From Elusimicrobiota bacterium (lineage in GTDB: Bacteria; Elusimicrobiota; Elusimicrobia; FEN-1173), in assembly GCA_016715645.1 (NCBI GenBank), contig JADJZR010000003.1:1-64000 (forward strand): 64,000 bases of DNA, in the 5' to 3' direction. Under the pieces are notes generated by a model that saw only the letters and a list, made by a program, of their open reading frames with translations, searched no databases and was not told the DNA's origin. Shown in pieces: positions 38,601-46,600 of this stretch. The number at the start of each line of letters is the position of its first letter. Within the stretch, counting starts at the first letter, position 1. The position numbers were made by a program, and so were the translations under genes.

Positions 38601-40612
38601 TTGGAATTATAATCGATATTTCCCGCGGTGACTTTGTAAAAATCAGCCGTTGGCAAAGCCGCCATAGGGGCGATAAGCCTTCCTTCACTGCTCGGGTCCA
38701 ACCCGTCATATCTGTCCTTATAAGCGTTAAGCCCCTCAGCCGACAGGTTCGCAAGTGGGCCAACTGAAGCTCGTGGAAAAATCAACTCCCAGACAAAGCT
38801 TCTCGACGGAGGAATGACCTCTACTGGATCACAAAATCCATCCCAACAGTCGCCGCCTCTATATCTGGTTCTAGATAAGTTCTCTTGATCTGTATAAGTG
38901 TGAAGGGTGGCGCCGGTATAGCGAACTGAATAATCCGCTCTATCCACCGTCGGTCGTTGGGGGATTTGGTCTCTCATCCCAAACCCGGGGAGGTTCTGCT
39001 GTTCAGGGGCAAGGTCGTAGCCGAGAATGTATTGGTTATTACCAACCCACGAATCAAGCTGGAGTTGTGCGTTTTTTACATTGGTTTTAAATTTATTTAT
39101 TAGGTCGGCCTTGCTTCCTAATACTTCGGAGTACGCGGCCCATGCACTCGTGCCTTCCTTCAGCAACAAAGAAAACTGGGGACGGCCATTCTCGTTGTGG
39201 GTCAACCATGTCTGTACCCCAGTTAGCCCATTTTCAATTCGAAGGGGATTCGATGGATTGGCATAAATCGTTGCCGACCGAACAGGGCCATGCGTTACCC
39301 ACCACTTAAACCCGCCCACAGGACCGTCCTTCTCTCCGCCCACAGCGGTGTAAAATTCTTTCCACCAAAATTTCCTTCCCACTTCATCCTTCGCCTTCTG
39401 GAACGCCTTGAAGTTGAGATAAGATTCATACCCATACCTCGCAACCCTGCCTAATCCGATGAGGGTATTGCGAACGGGGTCCCAATTTGTGACTTGTAGA
39501 TGGCCCGATCTGGTCCGAGATGTTGGGGGAACAATTTCAACTGAGGCAACCAAAACCTTTTTATCTTCGCCCATGTATAAATCAAGGCCAATGACGAGAT
39601 TGCCCTCTTTAAACGAAACCGACGTGACATCTGCCTGCACTTCTCTTTCTCCGGCCAAATCATTGATAATGTCTACAGTTTTATTGGTGAGTCTCAGGCC
39701 GTTGTTTAGCACCGCTCCGTGTTGCAGAACACCATCTATTATGGGGGTCGTGGTGGTCCCTATCAGGGCCTCAAACGTGTTTTGGTCATTTTTGGCAAAA
39801 TAAAGCAGTTTCTTGCCCATCGTGCTGGACAAATTGAGACTGACGTCTGTAATAACATTCCCCTCCCGCTTTTTCTTCATAATGTGTTTCAACGCTTCTG
39901 TGATGTCGCTCATTTTGCTCCTGGTGCTGTTAATGATTCCCAGCCCTTGCGTCACTGTCTTACCCGTAGCAAGGGTAACGCTCAACAGGAACATGCCCCC
40001 CAACACGACCTTGATCTCGCTGACCACCTCTTTGTTACTGTTGCGCGAGATGTTGAGAACGTTGCCCGATTGGGTGTCGTGGTTATACCCGGCCATGAAG
40101 AAGGTGAAAGCTTCCAAAAGTTTTTTGTTGACCCAGTCTGTGGCGCGCGCTTGAAGGCTGTTGACGTTACCAACACTTTTCATGGCGTCTTCAACTAAAA
40201 TCAATCCTTGCGCAATGGAGGCCTTATTCAACTGGAGGGACATAACGGCTTCCCCGTCAACAGAATGGGTCAACGTGGTATCCGCTTTTTCAGCGCCGCG
40301 GGAAATGTTAATGGAATCCGACGGCCCCTTGCCGTCATTATTGTTGGAACCCGTCAAATTCGGAATTTCAAGCGAGACAGATTGGATATACCCGCTCGGC
40401 GATTTCAGGGCATTTTCATATCTCACTCGGAAAGCCTCTGCCGCCGCAAGAACAACCTGTCTCTTTTCCCTTGTTGGGGTATTATCCGCTAGTCGGTGGA
40501 CCTGCCGAGCGCGGGTTTGAATGGGGCTAAGGCTATCGATCAAATCCTGGCGGCCAACAAAAAAACCTTCCGGCCAACGCACTTTGTGTATTTGTGTTTG
40601 TAATTCCCACAT
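23648..40612 (-). CDS. Giant protein, middle segment: RHS-like, beta-rich and membrane regions
   Basis: A 5654-residue open frame ending in TAG. The apparent ATG at 40612 is an artefact: a TGA lies just before it, and the true frame enters through the T7 run at 40559-40565 from the repeat segment upstream. Seen from N to C: a mixed alpha/beta start; a YD/RHS-like stretch (about 36,000-37,200; FDKFGRAQRI, VYNANGDVVSK, YNKYGQLESS); glycine-rich membrane-like sequence (about 35,300-35,980); a Pro/Thr-rich linker; a tandem duplication with 389-codon spacing (about 31,930-34,102); a beta-rich region of many short Gly-turn strands (26,450-31,900); a hydrophobic membrane region (24,800-26,300); and a final beta-rich domain. 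The architecture recalls RHS/polymorphic-toxin bodies and large secreted adhesins, but I recognise no single family over most of it. Confidence 0.75.
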   Translation of the reverse strand: MWELQTQIHKVRWPEGFFVGRQDLIDSLSPIQTRARQVHRLADNTPTREKRQVVLAAAEAFRVRYENALKSPSGYIQSVSLEIPNLTGSNNNDGKGPSDSINISRGAEKADTTLTHSVDGEAVMSLQLNKASIAQGLILVEDAMKSVGNVNSLQARATDWVNKKLLEAFTFFMAGYNHDTQSGNVLNISRNSNKEVVSEIKVVLGGMFLLSVTLATGKTVTQGLGIINSTRSKMSDITEALKHIMKKKREGNVITDVSLNLSSTMGKKLLYFAKNDQNTFEALIGTTTTPIIDGVLQHGAVLNNGLRLTNKTVDIINDLAGEREVQADVTSVSFKEGNLVIGLDLYMGEDKKVLVASVEIVPPTSRTRSGHLQVTNWDPVRNTLIGLGRVARYGYESYLNFKAFQKAKDEVGRKFWWKEFYTAVGGEKDGPVGGFKWWVTHGPVRSATIYANPSNPLRIENGLTGVQTWLTHNENGRPQFSLLLKEGTSAWAAYSEVLGSKADLINKFKTNVKNAQLQLDSWVGNNQYILGYDLAPEQQNLPGFGMRDQIPQRPTVDRADYSVRYTGATLHTYTDQENLSRTRYRGGDCWDGFCDPVEVIPPSRSFVWELIFPRASVGPLANLSAEGLNAYKDRYDGLDPSSEGRLIAPMAALPTADFYKVTAGNIDYNSKTVNDRIGNVNVQITYTKYPVHDQRTLARNSLVDISITNMDAYRSALNRLDDRIEDFDKKYLNQKNHGVPVGRIGTEGRFTTGNRGGVPTFSLNVSIVDHNSRAKIGDYMYGQRLDESGNMIFDDFVSYDLTAAPVKAAMKAGLAGDLVNYEASRHGMPTAEINGIPAAKIDTTRAIFLSGIMGGEVVSRAVREIVNPLTYEKIGDHVDGVSAGGKAENYASYNRSSAYVQSLIAKGILKNPVVTPSRGQNTPTTAPPQRIEFGLKGPPFPPAKPGQNASEAERAEYDAAVVAFVDHYKFPPELVRPSRSDYRCYYLRGDAKKELEYVPAGAVDEFAGNNDFVSATNTNLNTEYTKALGSYNTAVTAHAKFINDFGWDPLIKDSEKGTAYKTNESEYRAALTAWQNQYKLTPAEYDKLKRKNELIDEFNAFLTNLTDSGTNARHKGFEIKNEGVLIIGRSGGVAIHESVVNVSWDGVKAATLSYGTRDGYSTCVISYDVRNARGQISKHKEIGVRINAVSIDYWDISRVNTAWDGAGRATAYTETKDTRSPDGTEGNGVSRTAMSNIHYDEDGRIFSYSESYTEGNYDPVTRRDVFGAPVTIVVSDIQYDNGLETSRTFSASWGTTHYGRVPGVADGINGWQNARVDNLITRTTYDGETQQVNGRITRGTLVPLANTINDGILKGSGEEGKDGQKIENEEKLKESFEFFEKQSYFTYDGYGRTTSYRTETNTLERVMVVDYETKGWGPTRHEVAVTKYYARMMTRRSTVRLSDFDKFGRAQRIATNYSAGRPGGGASTESGSSIDSNIVYNANGDVVSKNSISSSYVNAGVLAFQNITVATVTNTYNKYGQLESSHQDVSYSRSETHTLEAPSSNAFGTVFTIAVMVAVAVIAPQLAGPIVNAMGFVAGTAAANAAIVIVSAVIVGVAKFALTLAMGGDLKTALINGLISGVTAYFQFSDAMQAAQADMVAQGVVAPGEVATVTGEQLSTATLNQMVGPALAKSVTSFGAKVLVAVLKEVVKYGVAQAIQSINPDLGFLGGMIVDLAFGGIANFDPSKFLKNFVKSVATVAASKILTRVLGKNAFLAPLLLSMLGFMSGGAGNNVLFDLFDFFKTDGVAPFNPIRNIVWGALSSLGEYAIAKVFENPKYSSQMFIQKAGTTIIENGKVLQSPGSEMTVVGYMFSSGVRDLVSSAGKFFNLDNHVMTPQMAKDTAAKLLSQGSIRTSGGEEFSAADPDTFAKWLETSRGGQTVVVTRLSEDGAVQQPYELSVSGSAVNFKPQGNEVLQGTQQLLPGMNVIPLFRDALGGNLPDNQEPVLVQMPDGNMGTLVREVTPAGTTLSRAEQPSMRQVDTPQVASLPSMPSQPEVQDPPATTFFGSIVDVVFDSGFGGLGDLFALPAKLSAPAMPEVVTPVTHLGSTDPGFEGLTLSPSQPPAVSSPDTPRYTYSLVGKNETGPVINPGLSFVVEGGRVVTPDLTQDDVVSFVRMGGVIVSMAESKIYEKGTGSGENYTPKQWLTILGGATVTNDSVVMPKMEWGDLSNGAKTLLGNFGIKTENFGGSETRPVFDRRTGVTSLGFSIKMSPQVVSESLDVQYGDRSIEVKKSVSGVLNLNSQDNVTVHAQLTLSGEGSFAFAVSNPNAFSPGTRAVVAAALGGEIHLADMKSPVIVQTVVQTPEKGNVTAKTYVVDLRVKDPEGFVTYLKSTNSDLGKLEARSADVSQIKEPVDIAVTLQVTDGQFNVVEARLVKPSVETNKTEMPKQTVTAPAAKVEAPKTIKQPPAVDVPTLRTAITKSDVLTKNDKVFLLSLPTETLVSILPADLPAMPQPLSTVTVAGFKVNGSGKIELVVNADTSLPAPVDIRVVESEAGTAPKMLRDVPLFVGLGDVISSYEKGTGSGENYTPKQMLSLLGGATVTNHVIVMPKMEWGDLSGGAKSLLGNFDINEDNFSSSETRPVFDKRSGVTSLGFSKETTPLEVAKSIDTQYGDRSEVKESISSVLDLDSDKKVTMHAQLTLGGEGSIAIEVTDSNTFSPETREVVAAAQGGEMKLGEMKKPVIVHTEVRKTELGDVVAETLIVDLKVEDKKEFVTYLKSKGADLGPLETTVAKVSDKKETGDVAVTLRVTEGRVEIVEKVKPVRKPEVDTEKMKLPEGQKFTGQPVEPGAIQVRAEGQKQELPVDVLALRTAITESKVLTQDDKVILLSLSDKQLGTLLANIISVDGIVPGSVERVQAVVGQEAVVGMDVEVSALTGRAADMVKASGIEQKDGKVRLEIGLDSGRLFVIFAVKGDVAHIQGVMQAAGVSVEIQETAIKNLKSTMSEDSLKNGKYVFVARISPATDTEAAVGFLVAKVAVSDLTAEGQAIAKQWQAETVEVKIDVATGLVTIGIEKSGKELNQLITTFAQEKGITNPVQAMKQFFVAGGVGEKAAERLTQVLNGNADSVERITFETTVDGKTSFVRVEFKLADGEAGKRLSQFASGPMKGILKELRQGTTVDVTFNQDGKLVGDIGVTLSKDQLKDLAGQKKILEGLPLEVLEKLKAAGADFEMQFIFKGGKAGPAHTRVILKFDESTASKVQAVLGLTGQSLPVSDGQVGVMFDGRGWSPVSLRKETAVQSLLKEVSTIAKQSLKVDLVVKEGLAQILDLDVTLGMKIGDVGEVEYFKVSGGKPIALNGALVQNGKTLAEGEGSLRVTEVGRRKDGTLFIASFEVTASAEGVLIGNQFFTNSVVEVRGTVVASVKGGAAWAVLQDQSGTRIYVRVEEKEGQAPTLQTMKRDSNGVLRRQTGGDALVGVSLRVGDQRAIVTAATLMQSGKSTQVELTVAPMDLKDGRTLTTVLMDAQFSLVGLAGRVTGTEGVSLLQGGVKVHAQQNAEWSTTATGALSFAAGTRVTVVRGAYNNVVGPNGQQFSGTEKEVVGAFNDKGQIEWGGDLALSLASGQGNQRTHLVLMKETVMTKWEEGAHFPSTETFAGSSSLTADGFVHKGFARLDDQVLPVGQAGSGGTTPSQASFNKYSVSDGRVTGVIFMDGQLHSNAGEITFKNAGDALHGYTAKEAGTKITIGLDGKVNLVSGTYRQETPSSRIEVARGIDGKVSEKVVAIKDNGKWIDVKQISAAGGVFVVKQDNLFKDRYFVGNGKSWMETSAVERGGLTTLTGFSLSMGEKKTLTSITVGSSSAIQDIVSSVLTFGSSFLATSGTTAPQGRVVSMTIAVQTGAEFSAGGRAKADGTVRINFEDQKTPVIADFEVGFTKADQDAFLAKHKDYKGPLIDFADSKMKPNEEIVLIPVEGGGFVLKGDRKSLPMTFIQTVHDGNKIVEKRISGDLVNDKRARFVLTESGMDFQGLVDIGEQKMAIKVEKGGAGGKIDGRGINGTYYGKKNGHYIVSGTLLRQGGQWHFRGAGALLMIKAGATLDKVTAVTDTQVRYTKSGMDILNNSGHLRRFGAGAVIDIYKNKMTQTLTAEKQSITVDGSQATISTLSKGTVISYVRGEKGGWTFAGISGGTRTIEVRQYLSVEGQKGEPKVSLTKNGRLEVKGSSGYFSTFVSVDSKGNETVTRDYSGMKGRENHSFVGQDNVKRTVHSQGLGEVWGGEMRGQARTGDRFSVPNQTAEIKGYGKVDFKNGVGTVLEGGVKGKTLTIDRGVSASSWGGESRGAEKTHITVTDVIVKINADTGDLIQQVRGLVRENAVVVVKNGHGDGSAPNGGKAVGFTMMPPTKEGTTFIAGKNASADFVLPLTKGETTFKQDQVQALMFTEGSVHKAGGSYVFQGASVKNGESLTFGKNGQLSLVDGKPPVQPAASLLKEGARALLSEREWVNLANSMESTGKRETITTKDGLEGKITRREGTGLTLGASTFDLEVTVKSTGDKVTMAGVFALWNRKPGNGQGSFDLKSTMDAKYGEFRTLQPMRGGSFNAWGTGDATLKTNILGLPVTLTRNSGNWGFSPESLKTVLAERGDFVKGLESKMKGDVNSSMRVLSIEKIENFGIGVGADGNIAIDRVVFQGQSFISARGLGEEFTPRDAGHGGGSPVAGDVTLRRFGVGFEVTGKQTWEISGTPRIMLNHAGVRINVLDADTAQALRLDTHGVGQYVVNDKNGLNAVGWGAVSTKLLVSVGAVYHMAVWAGAVMVGEHDFAFEYHKSTVDPLVSIARGGTGVQSSLGYFSSEVTTSDRLAVAMDGILVLAAPLGAWGIGARAVSSFRVLSAVESLSVSSLAKTFAGEFVGGVASGFLSRTGAAYLSGMTFGTISYGLDSIATSFRSRDFKLADSDSFFVGFRTGAFFSFGIQGAGLAVKGIGSSISTTSFASVSKTAEKAWSTLSVGTQTAVKYSGQIVLGGAAMAGFSVLNAAMSGQTVGLKELGYLFVTGMVVTAAFLAMRGYSGLGTAGMSPSAMGTTLTKLAENPWIMPVLAAEGAISFALTGPAFSAIGYLMDAIPVFGDLRGFLLGHKQDMVIGPGFVGNLFEAIASSAEMGKMGLYFSSLGAVVHGALPQRAAAATSKGEAVKQSLSQRAGELAKVSNQKFLTGPGKTAAQLSVMETVGAGAGYLASEGLIKAGFGDLALSDEQRTNYAHQVAFAGLMAVHPFSRLAAEGRAVRYLSSTEQSGRFGEHMDLGYVVVPSRIGQVGEVLFGAPQPVRLTDGIVLRAGERITGLRYDRAAIWSEGKQPTETEVASAVRLNAVFQGAVAMRLYEDMGTRQTSNGTAENIALIEASMSRSAAGAEPTFRSANGMTYVVPRDGPLSTTFRVMRTGEVTREVAERGGHAAFGTLSAKSQEALRSSVGNDLTLNNATIVRGGNGGLRAEFKGVDAKNHSIHLLGDQASLIRENSFVMTVNLGATGNVIRESAMASGEGINNTRVVSQMRRLGIVDGATTPADRSVQVTISLHKDAKGRTVAARTVEISPDRLTQQYRAEIFGDKAPTNAVVRVDLDGRRGVIVTQKEIVGADGPAKVDGNNTKLAIETVDTLSQRYGLERSGPVVVRLDVSGERIQA
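24800..26300 (-). other. Multi-segment hydrophobic region
   Basis: About 500 residues with repeated Gly/Ala/Ser/Val/Leu-rich stretches of membrane-spanning length, such as LAVAMDGILVLAAPLGAWGIG, FVTGMVVTAAFLAMRGYSGL and WIMPVLAAEGAISFALTGPA. It resembles the amphipathic glycine-rich channel-like segments found near the end of RHS and contact-dependent toxins, but could be a true multi-pass domain. Confidence 0.5.
26450..31900 (-). other. Long beta-rich, glycine-turn region
   Basis: About 1,800 residues of alternating short hydrophobic/polar strands with Gly-Asn/Gly-Lys turns (for example GQWHFRGAGALLMIKAGATL and NGHYIVSGTLLRQGG), very few Cys and no obvious catalytic motif. This is typical of beta-solenoid or beta-sandwich stalks in exported proteins. 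No exact tandem period is visible by eye. Confidence 0.45.
31930..34102 (-). repeat. Tandem protein-domain duplication, 389-codon spacing
   Basis: Two successive copies begin with YEKGTGSGENYTPKQ (first Tyr codons ending at 34102 and 32935, 1167 bp apart). Shared landmarks in order are LGGATVTN, MPKMEWGDLS, GAK-LLGNF, SSETRPVF/GSETRPVF, TGVTSLGFS/SGVTSLGFS, VHAQLTL/MHAQLTL, FVTYLKS, then LRTAIT and NDKVFLLSL/DDKVILLSL. The copies have clearly diverged at the protein level, while a stretch of about 25 bases at the start is identical, so this is an older duplication with a conserved boundary. Confidence 0.8.
35300..37200 (-). other. YD/RHS-like strand repeats followed by glycine-rich hydrophobic segments
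   Basis: Several hairpin-like units carry the Y-x-x-x-G-x pattern of YD repeats (TYDGYGRTTSY, DKFGRAQRIAT, NIVYNANGDVVSK, NTYNKYGQLESS). They are followed by FTIAVMVAVAVIAPQLAG and AAIVIVSAVIVGVAKFALTL and further hydrophobic stretches to about 35,300. In RHS and Tc proteins YD repeats build a beta cocoon. Here they resume the YxFNxxGQLTGATG pattern of the upstream repeat stalk. Confidence 0.55.
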
Positions 40613-43600
40613 TTTTCAGTGCGGTTATGACCGCCGCTCTTCCGTTAACTGCCGCGGTCGCTACGAGCGTATTGACCAACGTCGCGAGGTTGCCCCTTGC
40701 CCCCGCATCCCTGAGCGCTTTAACCAGATCGTCTTTCCGTGCGTTTAACGAGATACCGGAATGCCTGAAATCCACATTTAATCCTTCCGGTGAATCTAAA
40801 CCGGATGCGGCCAAAGACAGACTTACTGAACCCACAGTGTCGCTTCCGTGATCATCCTCCCCTTTGTTTTGAATGGCCTCGCCAAGGGTTTGATTATCCC
40901 GGAAGAAACGAATCCCAAATCCAATTTTTTTCGTTTGAGCGTCGTAAGCAACGAACGATAGAAACCCGCCAAGTCCTCTGGCCACAGCGTTGAGGTTAGC
41001 CACGCCGGCATCTGATATCTTGACCCCATCAAATTTGGCGCCGTTTTGGAGTTCCCCATTATCGATCGTATAATTCGTCTTTCCATCCGCAGAAACCACC
41101 ACTATTTTTGAGCCCGATTCGTTCTTGACCGCGGGATCCGCTGTTTTGGTGCTCCAGATCCTCTTTCCATTACTGTCCACCCTGCTGGCCACCACCCCAT
41201 TGCTGTCGTAAAAGAACGTTTCGGTTTGTGACGACGTTACTTCACCCTTCGAATTCGTGTCATCATAAATCACCTCACTTCCGGAGGTCACAGTTTGCGT
41301 GAGTCTATTTCCCCCGTCATTCAATTGTTGAGTTCTGGTGACGACCCTATTTATGTGCGTACTGTCTCGAACCATCTTCGTGCTCAGCGTTTTCACCTGC
41401 CCATAAAAGACCCCAAGGGTTGAGGTGTAAATGTCTACTCCACTGTTTCGACGACTCGTGGTCTCGGTCGATGTCACAGCTCTTTCGATGCCATTATTGT
41501 CCAAGAGAAATTCGCTGTCAGAGGCGGAAGACTCGACTGATGTTCCCGCATTGGCATTCGTGTATCTTTCTTTGTGTCTAATCGTGTTGGTCACGGTGCC
41601 GCCGATCACTTTCATGTCCGCGTCAAAGGTGTAGACCGTTACCGCACTTGACTCAGATACACTGCAGTAGCCATCATCGCACTGTTCCTGCGGGATATTT
41701 GTGGCAACCGACTGTGTCATCACCGCCTGGCCTTCATGGACGATGTATGTTTGCCCAATATTCCCCGAATAAGGGGTAATATTATTTCCGTCCTCATCAG
41801 CGCTGGTGCCTGTTTGACGGCCGTTGGCACTCACGCCTTTCACCCGCCCTTCTTTGTCAACCTTGTACGTGGTAACAACAACAGTGCGGTTCGTTTCACC
41901 TCTTTTCGGCCCCGTGGTGTTGGACGTGGCCACGTTCTGCATCAAAACCGCTTGTCCTTTAATGATCACATAGGTCTGTTGGTTCGTGGTCAGCGTTGTC
42001 GAAACTTTCCCGTCTTTATCCTTGCTCGACACGGAATACGTCCACGCCCCATTCCTGCCAGTGGCCGCGTCAACGTGTTGCGTGTTCTCCCTCACTCCGA
42101 TCAACTGGCCCAGTTTGTTGTAGCGATAGGTCAGGGGTGTCACCGTGGTGTCCTTCGACCCGTCTTTGTTCGTTACCGTGGAAGACGTCACCTGGGCCGT
42201 CATCACCGCGACCCCGTTCAACACGGCGTAGGTTTGGGTCATGCGCTGTACCACTGTTTTCAGGCTGTAGGTGATGTTCCTGCCATCGCCGTCTCTGTCG
42301 GTAGGCACTTGGGTCCACACTTTCGTGTATCCGCTCCCCGTCGCTCCAATGAGCTGGCCATTGGAGTTGTAGCGGTTGATAACCGTCAACCGCGTGTGGC
42401 TTCCTTCCTTACTCTGCTCGCCTTCATAACTGTCGGTCACTTGGTTGATGACCACGGCCTGACCCTTGATAATGACGTAAGTCATCGCGATTCGAGAGGT
42501 CATTCGTTTGACTGTCAAGGTTGGCGTACCGGAGTTATAAACTTGGCTATCGTTGGTGGACCGGGTCACCCCCTTCGCTCCGGTCAGCTGGCCTCTGGCG
42601 TTAAACGTGTAGTTAATTGTCGATTTACTGTAGCTATACCCGTGCGCCCCTTCCTGGATCCGCGCGCCATCTTTTAAAGCCCACATTTCGGTCACGCTCT
42701 TGACCACCTGGGCCTGGCCCTTAATGATCGCGTAAGTATTTTTGGTCAGGGATTCCGTCGTCTCCAGTTCGTTGTGATAGCCCCAGGTTTCCGCCCTTGT
42801 ATCAAGACGACCGTCGCCATCCGCGTCTTCCGTATCCAATTTTCCATTCCCGTTTTTGTCTTCCGCCAAATCCAATGTTCCGTTTTTGTTCGTGTCCTCC
42901 CCTTCGTCCAATCTCCCGTTCCGGTTCTTGTCCTCCGAAACGTCCAACTTCCCATTCCTATTCTTATCCTCTGTATCGAGCCTGCCATTATTGTTTTTGT
43001 CTTCGGCCACATCACGGTTTCCATCGAAATTAACATCTCCCGTGATCGTCCCATCCGAATTTTGGTTGACGGCTTTCACGGTCACCGAATGGGTTCCCAC
43101 CGTCCAACCCCTCGCGCCCGTCAGCTGGCCGGCCGCATTGAACCGATACAAGACGGTCGTAACGTTGTGGTTGTACCCATGATGTCCCGAAGTGATCCTC
43201 ACCCCGTTCGCGTTCAGCGCGTCGTTGGTCGTGACACTCTTAACAACCTGCGCCTGCCCGTTGATGATCGCATACGTGTTGACCGTGACAGAAAGGGAGG
43301 GCTGGTCGACCCACTCGTACTGCCACGTTTCTCGATCCCGTTCTTTGTCCTTGTCTGTGTCGCCTGTGTCATACCCATCCCGCCCCTTTATCCCCGTAAA
43401 GGTTTCATAATCCAACTCACCATCGTCGTCTGTATCCCCCACAACATTTCCGCTGCTGTCCAGCTTGGCCGAGCGAACCGTTTGCATCCCCCACACCCTC
43501 GATAGCCCGGTGGCCCCAACCAATTGCCCTTGATTGTTGTAGCGATAAGCCACCGTTGTTCGGCTGTAAACATATCCGTGTTGCCCAGCCGCAATCCGAG

Positions 43601-46600
43601 CCCCGCCTTGCATGGCCCAGCTTTCTGTCACGCTTGAGGCGATCTGCGCGCGCCCTTGTATAATCACATACGTGTTTTTCGTCACCGACTCCGTGGTTTG
43701 GTCTACCCACTCGTACTGCCACACTTCCCGGTCTTGATTCCCGTCTTTATTGGTGTCACCTGTATCAAGACCATCCTTTCCTTTTATACCCGTAAACGTC
43801 TCGTATTCCAGCACCCCCAATTCTCCTTCAATACGCCTATCTCCCGCGATCTGCCCATTGACCCACTTGGGCGTCTTGACCTCTTGGGTCTGTCGTGCCA
43901 CCGTCCAACCGGATGCCCCTTTCAATTGACCTCGCTCGTTGTACCGGTACAGCATCGTCGTCACGCTGTGGCTGTAACCGTGAATTCCTACCGCGATTTT
44001 GACACCCCCCCGCATCGCGTCGCTTGTCGTGACGCTTTTCACCACTTGAGCCTGGCCCCGAATGATCACGTATGTGTTCACCGTAAATGATTCAGTGGTT
44101 TGCACTTCCCTCCCCCAACTCTCCCCCGCATCCTCCACATTGTCTTTGTCCGTATCCCCAACCGCCCTATAGGCAAGAATGTCCTTTCCATTCGAATCTG
44201 TGCCAATCTTCACTTCTCTTGAAGTCACGACTTTCTGAGTTGATGTTCCCGTCGCCCACCCCGATGCCCCCGTCAATTGTCCCCGAGCGTTAAATTGATA
44301 CAGCACGGTCGTCACCGTATGGTTATACCCATGCTGACCGACACCAATCCTGGCCCCGTTCTTATTAACGGCGTCGCTGGTCGTCACACTCTTGACCACC
44401 TGCGCCTGCCCCAGAATGATCGCGTAGGTATTCACTGTCCTTGAAACGCTCGTTTGGTCAACCCACGCGTAAGACCACGTTTCCCTGTCTACCTCATTGT
44501 CCTTATCCGCGTCCCCCGTATCAAACCCGTCCGTCCCCAACTTATTGGTAAATGTTTCGTAATCCAAATACCGGTCATTATCAGAATCCCCCTGAATCCG
44601 ACCATTAGCCTCCTCTTGCGGAGTCTTCACCTCTTGAGTCTGCCGCCCATTCGTCCACCCCGTCGCGCCCGTCAACTGACCTTTCGCGTTATACGCGTAG
44701 TTCACGATGGTAACGTTATGGCTGAATCCGTGTGCCCCCCCCGCAATAATATTCCCATCAGCGTTGACCGCGTCACTCGTCGTCACGCTCTTCACCACCT
44801 GCGCTTGACCCCTAATGATCGCGTAGGTGTTCACCGTGGTGGACGTCGTCGTCTGCAACTGATTCTCGTAGGTCCACACCTCATCCGCTACATCCAGGCG
44901 ACGGTCCCCATCTTTGTCTTCCGTATCCAATTTCCCGTCTTTGTCCGTATCCTCGCCGAAATCCAATCTCCCATTATTATTTGCATCCTCGCCTCTGTCT
45001 AATCTTCCATTCTTATTCTTATCTTCTGAATCTAACTTTCCATTTCCGTTCGTGTCCTCCGTAGTCAGCCTGCGATCTTTGTTTGTGTCCTCGGCCACAT
45101 CCCGGTGCCCGTCATTGTCCGTATCCCCATGAATTGTTCCGTCGTTATCCAATTTAATCGTTTTCACCATCACCGCCTGCCTACCCACCGACCACCCCGT
45201 CGCCCCCGTCAACTGGCCTTTGCTATTAAAGCGGTAGAGCACCGTCGTCACATTGTGACTGTACCCATGCTCGTTCGCCCGGATCTTGTGTTTATTGGCG
45301 TTCACCGCGTCCGACGTCGTCACGCTCTTCACCACCTGCGCTTGACCCATAATGATCGCATACGTGTTCACCGTGGTAGACGTCGTTGTCTGTAACTCAT
45401 CGTGGTAGGTCCACACTTCAGCCACTTTGTCTAGCATCCCATCTCCGTCTTTGTCCTCCGTATCCAATTTTCCGTTCCTGTTGATATCCTCCCCTCTGTC
45501 CAATACCCCGTTCTTGTTCTTATCCTCATTCGTCAGCTTCCCATCCCTGACGATCGTGTCTTCGGCCACGTCCCGATGCCCATCCTTATCCGTATCCCCC
45601 CTGATCGTTCCGTTGCTGTTCAAATCAATTGATTTCACCATCGCCGTCGACGTTCCCACCGTTCGCCCCGTCGCTCCCGTCAACTGTCCCTTCGCATTAA
45701 ACTGATACCGCACCGTCGTCACACTGTGGTTATACCCGTGCTCCGTCGACCGGATCTTGCGCCCATCCTTGTTCAACGCGTCCGACGTCGTCACGCTCTT
45801 CACCACCTGCGCTTGGCCCAGGATGACCTTATACGTGTTCACCGTCAACGATACCGTCGTTTGCGCTTCCTCTCTCATCGCGCCCATCACCGGCGAATAC
45901 GAATACAGATCCTTCCAATTCACCTCCCCGTCCTTGTTCTGGTCCACGTTCGCACGAATCGCGTCCGCCGCGGTGATCCGATTGTCCCCGTTCAGGTCTG
46001 TCACCGCATAATCCTCTCTCCCTTCCGTCGTCCCGTCTCCGTTCAGATCCTGCCGCGCCATCACCGGTTTCTTGTTCCTCCCCGTCCCGGTCTCCTGCTC
46101 ACTCTGCGTCTTCACCTTCGCCATCGACGTTCCCACCGTCCATCCCTTCGCATCCGTCAGCTGGCCTTTGCTGTTAAAGCTGTAGATGACCGTCGTCACA
46201 CTGTGGTTATACCCGTGCTCCGTCGCGCCATACCTGTTCCCATTGGCGTTCAACGCGTCCGACGTCGTCACGCTCTTCACCACCTGCGCTTGGCCCAGAA
46301 TGATCGCATACGTGTTCACCGTCACCGAACTCGTCCTCTGCGCCTCCTCCGTCTGCCTCGTCTCCAATTTCTGTTTGTACGTATACAAATCCGCTTCGGT
46401 CACGCGCCTGTCCCCGTTTCGGTCCACGTTCGCCGCTCGCGCGTCCGCCGCGTTCACCTCATCGTCTCCGTTCACATCCCCGATACTGTCTTCCGACCCC
46501 ACGCTCCCGTTCCCATCCACGTCCACCTGCTCCATCACCGCGTTTCCAGCCGCGTCCACAACACCCTTATACGTCTTCACCATCGCCGTCGACGTTCCCA

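Noticed and set aside
40590..40612. ATG at 40612 as the start of a separate gene
   Set aside because: A TGA precedes it directly in frame, no ribosome-binding site or signal peptide is present, and correcting the T7 run continues the upstream repeat-bearing frame.
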